Below are positions 12,281 through 24,551 of a DNA stretch of 64,000 bases, one piece after another; within the stretch, counting starts at the first letter, position 1, and each line of letters starts with the position of its first letter. Under the pieces are notes generated by a model, which saw only the letters and a program-made list of their open reading frames with translations, had not been told where the DNA came from and searched no databases. The translations under genes and the position numbers were made by a program. Origin of the DNA: Polyodon spathula (taxonomy: Eukaryota > Chordata > Actinopteri > Acipenseriformes > Polyodontidae); assembly GCF_017654505.1 (NCBI RefSeq), contig NC_054535.1, forward strand, positions 85,965,285-86,029,284, read 5' to 3'.

Positions 12281-13060
12281 ACTTCAAAAAAAAAACTATA
12301 ATATAATAAACATTTCAAAAGAAACTAGTGGATAAACAGACTGCTTTGGCGGTTCTAGGTGTTGCATGGGAACGTATAACAGTATATTTTTCGGGACCTT
12401 TTAAGATCCATAAATTCAAAGTAATATAACAGGAAATTGACAGGTGCAACAGCCATGGTACAGTACTTCTTTATTACCTTTTTTTAAACAGAAATATGCT
12501 GATATATTAAATGGGCAAGGGCGCCCAACACTTGTAACAGAAAATCTCATTTTTTAATATATCCTGTTTGGGAATGTAATTTGTTTTTTGATTAAGGGAA
12601 GACATTCTACTATTCATCTGGCTTCTTCAGTTTTATAAAAGGCAACACTACACTAGTTGATGGTTTAGTTAGGGATGTTAATGAATCTCTTTTTGTTTCA
12701 ACCTGATTTTGTTGAGTCAATAATGTCACTCGCAATAAAGTTAAACTAAAACCTTTTTCATTGAAGCTGTGATGGCTCATAGCAGAAGGTAACTTTTTTT
12801 TTTAGATTTGAACTTTGCACTTACCCTTATTAGATTTATTAGCATCTAAAATTATACTGGAACATTAATACAAATATCAAATGACCACAGCATAGTGACA
12901 ATTTATTAACAATTACATTGTCTAAATTATTAAAATACAGTACTACACTGCTTGAAAGATTTTTTGCCTTTATATATACTATATTCATGGTACAGGAGCA
13001 AGGGCTGCGTGAAGGAAGAAATTGAGAGTTGAAATGTGAGAAAAGTGCTAGTGACTTAGA
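12281..13060. other. Non-coding stretch, no gene seen
   Basis: AT-rich sequence with several homopolymer runs. No domain or structured repeat was recognised. Confidence 0.5.
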
Positions 13061-13069
13061 AAAGAGAGC

Positions 13070-13570
13070 CGTCCTCGGGGAGATGAGGCCAGAATGACCA
13101 GCCTCCAAGGCTGGGAGGCGAGCTTCGCTTTCCCATAGGAGAACAAAAAAAAAAGGGCAGCCGAAGAATCGAAAAAGATGAAGAGAAGTCCAGAGATCTC
13201 CCCAGCTTGCAAGGGTCACCTTTGCTGAGTGAGGTTGACATGGCCGGGGGAGACTGGGACAGTGGAAAAAGAAAAACAAAGAGATAATCAGACAGCCACC
13301 TCAGAGGAGTCGAGTGTGTGGCTTGGCTCCAAGGCTGGGTACAAGCTTTGCTCTCCAGAGAGGTCGTTTGACACGGATGAAGAAGGTTAGAATGAGCAGG
13401 GGAAAAATAAAAAGAAAGAGGATAGTTTTGGCTGGGGGGTCCCCTCTGGCTTGTGGAGAATCTTCCTGAAGGAGGACAAGTCCAGTGCAGCAGGACCTCT
13501 AAGGTTGGGAAGTGAGCTTCACTTGCCCCCAAAAGAGGACCCCCGGCTCCCCACAACTGTGCCACCAATG
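13070..13570. repeat. Three imperfect repeats spaced about 175-220 bp
   Basis: A motif of the form ccaaggctgggaggcgagct-ttcgctttccc recurs near 13106, 13328 and 13499, each time followed by a purine-rich stretch. The open frames across this block on both strands are a by-product of its stop-poor, purine-biased composition. It may belong to a decayed LTR element gag region, but no domain was recognised. Confidence 0.5.
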
Positions 13571-14164
13571 CATAGGAAAATAAATAGAAAAGGAATAGAT
13601 TTATTTTATTATTATTGATGGATAATTAAAGACAAATCTCAGTGGAAAGGAAAACCCCCATATGGGAGGAAGTCACTGGTGGTCCTGGTGGAGAGAAGCC
13701 CCACTCCGGGCATACTAGCAATACTCTGTTAGGCAAAAGATATATCATGGAGAGAGAAATGAACATGACCCATTTTTCTGATGAGGAGCTGGTTGGCATT
13801 GACTTTGGTTGTTGGGGTTACTGCACCAAAACATAAGGAATATATTGTTTTTTGCATGGGTATTCTTGGTTGAAGGGGAAAACCAGATAAATGTGGTAAA
13901 CAAGGATCAGCTGATCATGTAGGAGAGGGTGGAAGGAGAGAGGGCAGCAGTCATGTAGTCCTGAATGAAGGTGTGGAGATTGAGCAGGGATGAATCAATA
14001 ATGTTGCACTGTAGCAGTGCTGAAAGAGTCTGCCAGCGGAGGAGAGGAGGCAGATTGGAAGCAGTAGCAGAGAAGATTGACAACTTGCCAGCAGGGCGGG
14101 TGCAATGGGAACAACTGAAGTAATGGCCATGGCTTGAGTGGCTGATGCACCTGAAGCAGAACCA

Positions 14165-14248
14165 GGCGATCGGTGACTGAAGAAACTGTGGTCTTGAGTG
14201 GTAGAATGAGTTGCTTGATGTCATAATGATTTGAAGGTGCATGGCGCA
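14165..14248 (-). repeat. Dispersed repeat, inverted copy of 16510-16590
   Basis: The minus strand reads ATGACATCAAGCAACTCATT followed by CTACCACTCA and a TTTCTTCAGTCAC block. The same order appears on the plus strand near 16528-16580. The family is not known. Confidence 0.75.
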
Positions 14249-14516
14249 GAAAGAATCAGTAGAAGACCAGGTAAAAGAGCATATTTTGTGTACCAACAAT
14301 TCACTTTACCCGAAGCAGATCTGAAGAAGTTTTGATACCAGAAAAAGATCCTCCCTTCATGTCAAATAGGACTAGTTTGAATTATTCTCCAGGGTAGTCC
14401 CAAATGTGTCAAACTAGTCTACATTGGAAATTAAAAAATGTATAAATACAAAAATAAACATCATCATCTCATTAATGAATACTTACAATCTGATGATGAC
14501 ATGTATGTATGTATTG

Positions 14517-14545
14517 TATTTATTTATTTATTTATTTATTTATTA
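14517..14545. repeat. (ATTT)n microsatellite
   Basis: About seven tandem ATTT units. Confidence 0.9.
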
Positions 14546-14559
14546 AAAAGCCAACATGA

Positions 14560-16370
14560 GTTTGTGTGATTCTTGTAATATTGATTCAGAATTAAACATT
14601 ACTTTGCCCACTTTTGTACTTTTGAAATAGAAATAAATAAATCAGATAGTTTGATCATTTTATTTGAAAGCATAGGTCTGCAATGTATTTGTTAAACCAC
14701 TTCCACAAAATGAGTGACGTTCCATCCATTTTTGTTAATATCTTTGAAGATGAAACTCCAGAGAACTGGTCCAGCTCCAACATTCCCAGTGATGACAGTA
14801 GTCCACCTAAAGAAAAGAAAAAAGACATTCAAAACAATTTTGTGGAGGGGAGAAACCAGAGTACAGTAATCCCTGCAGCAGGACCCTGATTGGTATGTAT
14901 TAGAACCATTGTGTAATTAGAATGAACTTGCAAAGTCTCTCTACATGTTATTTCTTAAGAGATCGATGCCTGACCTCAGAACTGGAAAATGTAATCCTTT
15001 AACAATCTTTCCTTTAAATGTCAGTTGGTAAAATGTGTTCAGATTAATCAATTATAATTCAAAGCTGACATTAAGCAGAGAAACCACCTGCCCCAAACCA
15101 GGGAAACTACTGAACAAATGGACCATATGGCAACTATGAATTATTCTGACTGATGTCCTTTTGTGAGATGATAGTCTCCTGCTGTCAGCATGAAAACATT
15201 ACAGGGTAACTCTTAATTGCCTAAATACATTTGGATACTATACAAATACCTCTTTTTTTCTTATTCCTAATGGAATAAAATGTATTTATTATTTAATTGT
15301 AAGATAGTACACGGTTACTACAGTCACAGGAACAAGCAGGAACACTTTCATTTTATTTATAAAATAAACATTGATTTTCATGGAATTCTCCTAGTCTCTT
15401 AAGAAAGCTAAAGGCAGTATGCATTACAGACTTTAAATAACTTATACGTTAAAGCTTTGTGACTATGGCCCCTTGTTAGTTTATTTTTTAATATAAATGC
15501 CATTCTGTGTACCTGTTTCCATTTAAAATACAATGTAAATATATTGTTTGAAAATATTTTAGATTGATTTACAAAATATATTTTATATCAAATGTGTGGA
15601 ATTTCTGTGAACAATATACTGTACCTCATTTGAAATATGACCTAGTTTGAAAATGCTCTGTGGAATAAGGGAGCAAATTACTAATTCATTTTAAAAGCAT
15701 GTGCTGTAAGTTTTGTTGTCATTTTTAAAGCAATATGTTCCTGCATTGATGTCAAACAAATTGTGATTGAAGTGCCTGCAAATAAAATTGATATAAAATG
15801 GAAGGTTCAGTAAAAATATTTGATCAGCTCATTTATTGTTATCTCCCCCCCCAGCTAAAAATAAAATGTATTTTTGATTGTTGTAATCATATCATGAGGC
15901 TTTTGCAGCTGCCACGGCACTGTTTAAAAAGCATTAGTTTCGTTATGCTCAGTGTACAGACCCAAGCTTAAACTGTAATACAACTATGAACATTAATTAA
16001 AGAAATCCACTGGCCTGTGAGTATTTTTTACTTTGTTTACATTACTGACTTCTACTTCCTTCTATTCCCGTTCTTGAGCTCCATGGTCTTTCAGATCTGC
16101 AAGTATTTCCTTACATGAACTGCTTACCTCCTCGACCATTTCAGTGCAGCAATTCATCTCATCCCCCTTGAAGGAAATTCTTCTCACCCTCTTTCAAGCC
16201 CACTATGGTACAGCCTCCTCCCTGACACAGCGAGCTATACCTTTCAGTGGAAGACTGTCCCTCGCAGGGCAAGCTTGATCTTTCCTGCACATAGACACCA
16301 CCTCAATAAGCATTAGCGGCTAACTGTGCAACCAGTAGGTTCCTCCAAGAGCGCATCTACCATGGACACC
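14560..16370. other. Non-coding stretch, no gene seen
   Basis: AT-rich sequence. A 68-codon open frame at 14683-14889 has an acidic, serine-rich composition but no recognisable domain and no splice context that would support an exon. Confidence 0.5.
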
Positions 16371-16385
16371 TGTGTGCCTCGGAGT

Positions 16386-16432
16386 TCGGGGGGTGGGGGT
16401 CGGGGGTTGGGGGTTGGGGGTTTGGGGGTTGT
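16386..16432 (+). other. G-quadruplex candidate
   Basis: Six G runs of five or six residues are separated by one to three bases (gggggg-t-ggggg-tc-ggggg-tt-ggggg-tt-ggggg-ttt-ggggg). This satisfies the common rule of four G3+ tracts with loops of 1-7 several times over. A fold is inferred from sequence only. Confidence 0.85.
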
Positions 16433-16509
16433 TCGACCTGACGATCTGCTCCCTTATCTCTTTATTCTTGTTTTCCCTTATCCATCTGCTACTACTGATT
16501 TTTTCTCCA

Positions 16510-16645
16510 ACATGAGTCTCCAAATCACCATGACATCAAGCAACTCATTCTAGCACTCAGCAATACAGTTTCTTCAGTCACTGATTGTCTGGTAGTGCAT
16601 TGATTCATGGCCACCACTAGGGTACCAGCAATGAAAACACTCAGG
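16510..16645 (+). repeat. Dispersed repeat joined to the CCACTAGGGTACC core
   Basis: This carries the counterpart of 14165-14248, followed directly by catggccaccactagggtac at about 16605. That places the two dispersed modules side by side and suggests they are parts of one larger repeat family. Confidence 0.65.
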
Positions 16646-17224
16646 CCCAGATTTATAAAAGGATTGCACATGTTTTACAACCATAAAATGGGCACTGAGG
16701 GTTCTGAATTCTTGGATGGGATTTATAAAACACACACAATTAGGGTTAATTTGTTCATCCACTCAATATTCACAGACAAATACATTACTTACAGAAATAC
16801 ATTATTTACATGGTTGGGAGGGAGGAAATGATGGGGCTCAGTGGCCTCTACTACTCACCAGATGGCCTGCTCCTGTGTTACAAGTATAGCATGTACCAAA
16901 ATCTCCACTTCCATACTGGAAAATTTCAGTTTTTGCTTCCGAGCATCCTCATCACCATGGCTATTACCAGGCTGAGGTCTTTTCGTGTGCCATTCATTTT
17001 CCTTTTGAATGTGTAGCTTCCACACGCAGGGTTGGCCTAAACCCGTTATTTATTGTGAGAGGTGTGTAATTCTCCACTGCTAACTGCAGTGAGGGGTATT
17101 TAAATTGTTTGATTGCAGAATCGCCTGCTTCACCTAATTAGTCTTATAAAATAGGTTGTTATTTTGATGTTGAGTGCGGCCATACTGAACATGCATATTA
17201 CATTACCTTTATAAATTTGGGCCT

Positions 17225-18000
17225 CAGTGTTTACACAGTGTAAAATGTCCACAAAACAAAACACATTTCAAAACACAGCTAATAAATAAAATATAGCTAT
17301 GTGGCAGGAAACGACGTTGCGGGGGACCCAGACCAGAAGAAAGTGCAACCAGAACAGAGGTACGGTGCAGTGGCAGTGGCACGTGTGCCGTTTTATAAAT
17401 GAGAACAAAAAATATAAATCAAATATTTGAACAAAGCAGAGCAGAAATAAAACAATTAAACAAAATAAATCACGACCACAAAAATTAACGCTAAGGTCCA
17501 GCTGGGCAATAGCCTTCACGGATCCTTATTCTTTTTAAATATCTCTCTCGCCTCTCGCTCTCCCGTTCTCCACTTCTGAACACCCACCTTAACATGGAGA
17601 GAGCTGCAGGTATTTATACAGGTGACCATCTCCCGATTAGCAATAGATTAATCACTTAATTTGGGAGATGGCCGCCTTCTGCACGGGTTTTAATTATTAA
17701 ACGTGGATGGGCTTCCCATCCACGCTGCAAAACAACACACACGGCAGTTCACCGTAATTTATAAACACAAATACATTTTTAAAACAATAACACAAAAATG
17801 CACGGCTGCGCCGTCATACAAAATAATAAACAAATACAAAACACACGGCGGTTCGCCGTCATCTATAAACACAAATATAAAATAAACAAATACAAAATAA
17901 CACAGGGGCGGAAGGGGAGATCCCGTTCTAAAATAAACACTGTACAGGGCTGCTCGCCCTGCTACAAGCTAATAAATAAAATATATATGTTGCGTACAAT
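17225..18000. repeat. Probable LTR with a cluster of GC hairpins
   Basis: This block differs from its surroundings: very A-rich spacers alternate with short GC-rich perfect hairpins at 17702-17724 (10 bp stem, 3 nt loop), 17802-17814 (5 bp stem), 17845-17859 (6 bp stem) and 17945-17961 (6 bp stem), plus a weaker one at 17741-17755. The spacer text with ataaacacaaat recurs between hairpins, so the cluster looks like a degenerate tandem array. Composition and position suggest the U3 or R part of an LTR, but no TG..CA termini, primer site or second LTR were located. Confidence 0.4.
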
Positions 18001-18645
18001 ATACATTTCATCCAATAGTTTTAAAGAGGATTTAAATTATTGCTATAATACGTGTCAATACAATATGCAAGCATCTAAGTTATTTTACTGCTGCAAATTA
18101 TCTCTAACTATTGTGTGTGCTCAATGGCGAATACATAGGCATCCATGGGGTCAAGTCCTGATCTTAATAATGCTGCTGTTGCTTGTGCTGGTGCTGTCAA
18201 TTTGAATGAGTCAGTTTGCGCATAAAAGAAACCGAAGAAGAACATTCTTAGACCCCTTGAGATAAAATTGTTAATTCACAATTTCTGAAAGCACTAAAGC
18301 AAGGTGCTAAAACACTCAGGGGGGATTCTGCCAAGAAATAAACTGTCAACATAAAAATGTAACATTAACTTAATCAAACCGCTGGTGCTACAGTAGGTCT
18401 ACACACACAGTCTAAGCTTAGTTTTTCTTTGCATTAATTTCAATAACCTTGCCTGTGAATACTAAGCCAAGTGCTGCAGTGGTAGCCAGTTTCACGTGCC
18501 CCAAACAGAAAAACTAAAATATGGCGTACCTCCACATTCTAACTGTTCTCAGATGCAAGGTGGAATTAAATGTACTATCAGATGTTTACAGCAAAATAAA
18601 TTGACTGTGGCACAATTTTTCTATTAAATAAAGACAGTGTAATGC
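18001..18645. other. Non-coding stretch, no gene seen
   Basis: No domain, RNA gene or strong repeat was recognised on either strand. Confidence 0.5.
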
Positions 18646-18648
18646 TCC

Positions 18649-19155
18649 TTATTTAAAACTGGGAAGCCACTCAGGGTATATCAGAGAACCAGTAACAGCC
18701 GATTCAATGTTTAGTTGTAGTACAGAAAAAAAAGATTGAGTTTGTGGTGTGTAAAAAAATGGAGCAATGGTGAAAAAAGTAATGTCTGTAAATGGGATAA
18801 TTTGCTGCAGACAACTAGAGAACACAGCAGGCAACATTTCTCCTTGACTGGTCTCAACTTGGCCTTGTCTGGCAGGGTTTACTAGCAGGGTTTGCTGTGG
18901 TGTGGTCATGCAAACCCACTTGCCTTCTGGAACACATTTTTTCATCTTGTGGTTTATAGTCAAATGCTCCATCCCTTGTGGACAATCTATTTCTTTCAAT
19001 ATACCTGGTACAGTTTCCAGAAAATATTCAGGTTTCCCGGGCAGATCATACACAGTGAGGTGTATTCCATTGATATAAATGATGACAGGTCTAAATATGG
19101 CACTGTTTAAATAATGAATAAAGAGCCCAAAGTCTTGAGGGTATTTCCTTAACAA
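18649..19155 (-). CDS. Unidentified 168-codon ORF
   Basis: An uninterrupted minus-strand frame of 168 codons, long for this AT-rich non-coding setting. The first two thirds have normal protein composition (YPQDFGLFIHYLNSAIFRPV, then IIYINGIHLTVYDLPGKPEY), with several cysteines around residues 60-85 (IDCPQGMEHL, MKKCVPEGKWVC). The C-terminal third is rich in Phe, Thr and Ser and less convincing. No family was recognised. No splice-bounded neighbours, promoter or polyadenylation context stands out. It could be a decayed domesticated or transposon gene, a single coding exon, or chance. The Met start is simply the first in the frame. No function is proposed. Confidence 0.3.
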   Translation of the reverse strand: MLRKYPQDFGLFIHYLNSAIFRPVIIYINGIHLTVYDLPGKPEYFLETVPGILKEIDCPQGMEHLTINHKMKKCVPEGKWVCMTTPQQTLLVNPARQGQVETSQGEMLPAVFSSCLQQIIPFTDITFFTIAPFFYTPQTQSFFSVLQLNIESAVTGSLIYPEWLPSFK

Positions 19156-19332
19156 TGACTAAGTTTACAACAGAAATAGGAAGGTACACTACCAGCACAC
19201 CTTGGTAATGCGATAAAGTGAGCGTCAAATTTAATTGGGGTGGTGCTATGCTAAAATGGTTCAGTTTATGTTTTATAAAACATAGCAAACCAAGTTCAAC
19301 TTATTAAAGCAAAACAGCGCAAAAGGTCTCTT

Positions 19333-19361
19333 AAAAATAAATAAATAAATAAATAAATAAT
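19333..19361. repeat. (AAAT)n microsatellite
   Basis: About seven tandem AAAT units. Confidence 0.85.
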
Positions 19362-19920
19362 AGGTAGCCTATTATAACAGTTCATTGGAATGTTATGTGT
19401 ATCAGGGGGGGCTGGTGGCCAAAAAAAAGGGGAGATAGAAAAAAGACAGAGGGGCTGGGGGTCCCCTTAAGCTCCCAGCAGCAGGAGAATTGTATTATTC
19501 ATATCACCAATTTTGCTGTTAAACGCATTTTTTCCACTAGCCAACAGAGAAAAGAAAACAGTAGCCCATCATCATGTATTCTAATAAACTTAACTGTTAC
19601 ACACTGCTAGCATATGCACAGCATACAACATTAATAAAGCTTTTACTTTTCAAGACCACATCACTAGCATACTTTGAGTAAAATATTTTCTAAACACAGT
19701 TTTTAAGGCAAGAGAAAGGCAGACAAAAATCAAGCACGTCCTATCGACTTAATTTGCTAAACTTAAATAAATGACAAACAAAATAATTATATACTGTTAT
19801 GTACTGTATATTTAGCACATACTGTTTTTTTTGTAAATCAGTGGTGTCTCACAGAGCAGTGTTGGTACACTGATGATGCAATGCTTTGTAGGGTCTAACC
19901 TACCCCGCAGAAGTGGTAAG

Positions 19921-19923
<3 letters not shown>

Positions 19924-19991
<68 letters not shown>
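19924..19991. repeat. (CT)n microsatellite
   Basis: An uninterrupted CT dinucleotide run of about 34 units. It creates an artificial Leu-Ser open frame that is not a gene. Confidence 0.97.
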
Positions 19992-19995
<4 letters not shown>

Positions 19996-21770
19996 ACATA
20001 TCATTTTAACACAAGCAATCAGGCATTAGTATTTGAGAAATTTGGAAAAATAAGATTCAAGCTTGCATGGGGGCCGTGGCCACTGGATTGCATGTTTTTT
20101 CATTATTTGTGTGATAGTGAAATTTAGATGATAGGTTGTTATCAATTCCAAGTGCATTTACAAGCCTGCAGTCAGTTTGGGGACAGGGGCAGGGCCCATT
20201 TGAAACGGATTCTGCTTGTTCTAAGAGATGCCTGTAAATTAAATACATGAAGACATAAGTAAATAATCCTAAATTATATGTATGCTTCTGATAAAGGGCA
20301 GACATCTATCTGTCAATCAAGTACATGTCACAGATGATTAAATTGCCATGGAATTTCAAGACCTCTGTTCAAAAGCAATCCTATTTTTATTCTTAAATTC
20401 CAGTTTTTTAACTCATCTTAAAAAAAACAGAAAAAAAACATTCTTGATATAGATTGTGTAGCACCTGGTAAAATAAAAGGTCATTACAATGTGTTGTTCC
20501 CAACTGCTATCTAATCATAGGTTGCTGCCTTCTATTTTACATTATGAAATCAATTTCTTACAAACGCACTCAGACGTGTTTATTGGAGGCTTTTTCATTC
20601 ATAATAGCATACCCTGTCAGTCAACTTTCATGCTGCATTAACCAAAGCTACACAGCAGCTGACATGTTTACACATGGAAAAAGGAATCATTTTTTCTTCA
20701 GTCTCCCACCTTTTCACAAATGGAAAATTTCCCTCAAGATAATAATGGCCTTCTTTGGGGCTTTGCCTATGGCTTTCCCTTGCAGTTGACAACAGCAGGA
20801 CAATCACAATATTTAATACATTAAATTAAACTTTCAATGGCTAAGTGGTTTGGTTGATCTTCATTTCTGGGAAAGCTCAGTTACACGACTGAGAATGATC
20901 TATTATTTTTCCCCACCCTGCCAACTGCTGTTACATGTGCAGCACTGCCAACGGCGATTCCACCCAAAACAATACATGTCAAGTAAGAGAAATTAGTCCA
21001 TCCCCACCAGAGCAGGATATATGATCAATCTCTGGTATTCCTCATGTCTGAGTTTGAAGCAATTACATAGAGAGGTTTAAAAAAATAAAACATAAAAAAA
21101 AAGCTGTCAGTGACATCAGCACCAAGCCATTCTCAAAATAAAGTGCTTTGTTCATATACATTTTAGTGGGAATTGACAGCAGGCCATTTCAAACCACTTA
21201 CAGACCATTAAAGATTATTTAACGGTTTCTATTAAAACAAGAATCATATAACTGTATTCCAGGTTTCAATAAAAAAAAAAAAAAACTGCCGAATTGGTTG
21301 GCCTTATTGCAGCAGCCTGCTGGGCTGTAAATGAGTGTTGTTCTTCAACTTAGACCTCAGTGTAATGCACTGACTTTGACTGAAGTAATTTGACTGACCT
21401 ACCTGTGTAGAGTCAGATGTGCATTGAACTGTGCCTGCTCATTGATGGCTTTGATCAGACTAGGGATATTGTTCAAGTCCCAGTGTGGCTGTACAGTAAT
21501 GCTATTTTCAGAGAAATAAAAAGTTACCCATTCTGCAATTAATTTGTTTTGAACAGAAATCTCTGTTTTATTATATTCTGTTCCAGCCTTGAAAGTTATT
21601 TATGTGAGAGTCACATTTTTTTAAATTGGAGAAAATCTTCATCTTTAATGACATTATAGATCTTGATTATTCATTAGCTTTGATATTGAACCTGAATTGA
21701 ATTGGTTTAAGGCATGACATTTTTTTTTAAAATGTAGTATTCATGAACATATTAAAGCAATCCAGGGAGG
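19992..21770. other. Non-coding stretch, no gene seen
   Basis: AT-rich sequence with scattered homopolymers. No transposon domain or exon was recognised. Confidence 0.5.
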
Positions 21771-21990
21771 GCATGGGGATTGGGGATTGGGGATGTGTAA
21801 GTGGGTAGTGTGAATGGTGTGGCTGTGTATGTGTCTGTCAGACATCCCCTTAACCCAAGTCCTTTCCACGGTGCAAAAGACGGGGGGGGATGGGGGGGGG
21901 GGGTCTGGCATAAGGGGCGGTGGAGCGAGGGGATATAAGAGGATGTGTTGAAATGACTGGGAGATTGGGGGAGTCAAGAGTGAATGGAGA
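21768..21990 (+). other. G-rich tract with G-quadruplex candidate
   Basis: A purine-rich, G-dense tract. Repeated ggggatt units lie at 21775-21795. Near 21883-21904 runs of 8 and 12 G are separated by two bases, followed by further GGGG runs. The complementary strand is C-rich and open in one frame only because of this bias. Confidence 0.65.
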
Positions 21991-23355
21991 GGGTTCATGG
22001 ATGGAGAGATAGAGATGGAGAGCAGGATAGATTAAGTGGGTAGAGAAATGAAAGAAAGAAATTATGATTTTATTTCATTTTTGACTCCCAGTTCCCTTCC
22101 TTTAATTTATGCTTTTATTTTTATGATCACTGTTGTACATATATAAATGGCTTGAGCCTTTCCATTGAATTCAGCCTCCATCTTATTTCTATCCCAAGAA
22201 CCAGAAATACTACAATATAAATATAAATTAAATCAGTTTCAGCTTTTACTTCAAACATGACACATTTCACAATGTGACAAACAAAATCAATTTGAACGGA
22301 AGTTCACATGTACATGATTTTTGTAGCCTGCTATGTATCAGCTAGTTACTTCAAGGGAAATATTTCAAAGATGTTTTTCCTGCATGGCTACAGTGAATCC
22401 AGAAAACCACCCCACAAAGGTCCTAGTGTTTATAATCATTTATTATATAAATAGAGGTGGTATTCCTTTTTAAAGTTGTGATATTTCAGTCCGTGTATGT
22501 TAACAGCATATTAAATATGTAAAATTGATTCTGCCTTTTTTTTTTTTTAAATCAGTGCCGAATAGTAAACACCTAATTACAATTATTTTGTTTTATAAAA
22601 ATGTTTTCAAAGTATCGGGATCACTCAAAAAGTACTCCTAGTCCATTTTTACAATACAATGAGCTTTTAATTAGTGAGGTCAAAAACATTGACGATGTCT
22701 GGATTCCTTCAATGGGGTGACTTTCCTGCCATAGTATAGAAAACAGAAAACAAAGACGCTGCATCATGGCTTCAACAATGTATGTGAGACTTGCTCACAT
22801 GAGAAAAGTAAGGATACTAACATGAATTTTAATTTTAAGAAACTCTGAGTTAAACTTTTTTTTTTTTTCTTTCTTGTAAAATATCTTAGTCAAACGCTAT
22901 AGACTATATACTCCCTGGAATTGAATAGTTTTCACTTGGCAGGCCCCAAACATAGAACAGACTGTTTTCCTACTCTGTTATTGCTTTACTCTGGTCATTT
23001 GGGCATTTACAATCTGCCAAAGCTTATGGCAACTCAATGAATTGATGGAACTTAAGATCACACAAACAAAATTATTTCGGGAAGATGTCCTGACACAGTT
23101 ACTAAAGAACACCACCACAGTAAAGACATCTAGGCTGCACATTGTTCATGAGCACCACGTTATTAAAAAAGAAAAAAGTTAACTACTAGAAACAGAATAG
23201 AAAGACATCCTTGAGATATGAGTCCCTCCGGCACATTATGTTTATAAAATTGCCTAGCAACCCAGCATTGTGATTGGGTCATAGCATGTGCTACTTGAGA
23301 ATTAAAAAAATTAATCTAATTTAATCTTGGTTTTAATCGCATATTTAATCTGAAA
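21991..23355. other. Non-coding stretch, no gene seen
   Basis: AT-rich sequence without recognisable features beyond short homopolymer runs. Confidence 0.5.
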
Positions 23356-23359
23356 CAAA

Positions 23360-23550
23360 GTGCCTATTTGCCTCGTGCTGGCCAAGGTTGCCCCAGTTGT
23401 TTCTTCTAACTTAGCTTGTGTTTATGATACAAGAAACTATTGTTGCTACTTTGGCTCCCATCAGTTTTACAGTTGTGCCCATTTGCTTTGTACTGGTCAA
23501 GGTTGCCCCAATGGTTTCTTGAAACTTTGCTTGTGTTTTTGATATCTCTA
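23360..23550. repeat. Two-copy tandem repeat, about 116 bp period
   Basis: A block reading gtgcctatttgcctcgtgct, then ggccaaggttgccccagttg, then a tttcttctaa-type segment ending gcttgtgtttatgata, recurs about 116 bases later with roughly 15% differences. The second copy has gtactggtcaaggttgcccc. The repeat unit was not identified. Confidence 0.8.
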
Positions 23551-24496
23551 CTTTAAATGGTTGGGCACTTTTGATAACTTGTTGATTTTTCACATTTCCA
23601 ATGTGTTTATATTTCAGATAAATTCAAACCTGTATGTATTTGTGTTGTGTGTGCACGATATAGTAGACAATTCTAAATTAAATGGTAGAATTCATATTTT
23701 TACATTGCTTGGATAAAGTTAAAGTTAATTAAAAGTGCCTATCTCTTGCACTCACTATAATATTATATTTATTGTATGAAAACACAAATATATGTATGAG
23801 AGGAATTTTTCCTGTACTTTAGTTTTCATACCTGAAAACCCAGGTTAAACCCGGGTTTTAAATAACCCAACGCTACCCGGGTCTCTTTTTACCAGATTTC
23901 GATATATTAATTTGAGAATTTAAAGAAAATGCAGAAAATATGACAATATAGCTGTAAGCGCTGGTCTCTGGCCGGCGTAATAAAAGATGTAACACAGCGA
24001 GCAGCAGGTACACCTCAATAATAATAACTGCAGCTACTATTCTCAGGAACTAAATCGGAAACAAAAAACATAACAGGGCTCCACAGTACGATTAATTTGG
24101 TTGTACATGCGACAAAAAATTTGCTTGTGTGAACGTACATTTTAATTTAGGTGCACGTGTGTCACTAGAAATTCCTAAAGAATGATTTTTTTTTAGCTGA
24201 AAGTATAAAAAAAACATATCTAACTCTCATAGCTTGTTCGTAATGTACTCTGGGATTGTAGTTTATTGATGTTCACTGCCCACTGATAATCAGACATTAA
24301 AAACTCCAAATCCCATACCGCGCCAATGTCATTGATTTATCAGTGTGATGGCTGCTCGTTTCCAATCGTTTCCTCATCTTGTCAAACCAAGATGACGAAA
24401 ATAACAAATAATTTTCATGTGATTGGAGAAATTTCAAAAGAAAACCACGATAAACAAAATTACGATATGTCAGCATCTTTACAAGAAATGAGCAAT

Positions 24497-24551
24497 GAAG
24501 GTATTATTATTATTACTATTATTATTACTATTAGTATTATTATTATTACAT
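24497..24551. repeat. (ATT)n microsatellite, interrupted; possible LINE tail
   Basis: ATT repeats with interruptions sit directly at the 3' side of the minus-strand LINE. On the LINE strand they read as a TAA/AAT-type tail, so they may derive from the element's own 3' repeat. Confidence 0.85.

Noticed and set aside
13056..13568. 170-codon open frame on the minus strand
   Set aside because: It overlaps a purine-biased repeat block with three imperfect copies. The composition (Ser, Pro, Leu, Phe) is that of a reverse-strand shadow, and no domain is recognisable.
17798..18205. 135-codon plus-strand frame
   Set aside because: Runs through the hairpin and A-rich array and is Lys/Asn/Tyr-rich low complexity. 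It is not a gene.
18649..19155. Resemblance of IDCPQGMEHLT to the start of phospholipid scramblases (CPPGLEYLT)
   Set aside because: The match covers only about ten residues and nothing downstream fits a scramblase.
19873..20127. Open frame with a Ser-Leu run
   Set aside because: Produced by the CT microsatellite.
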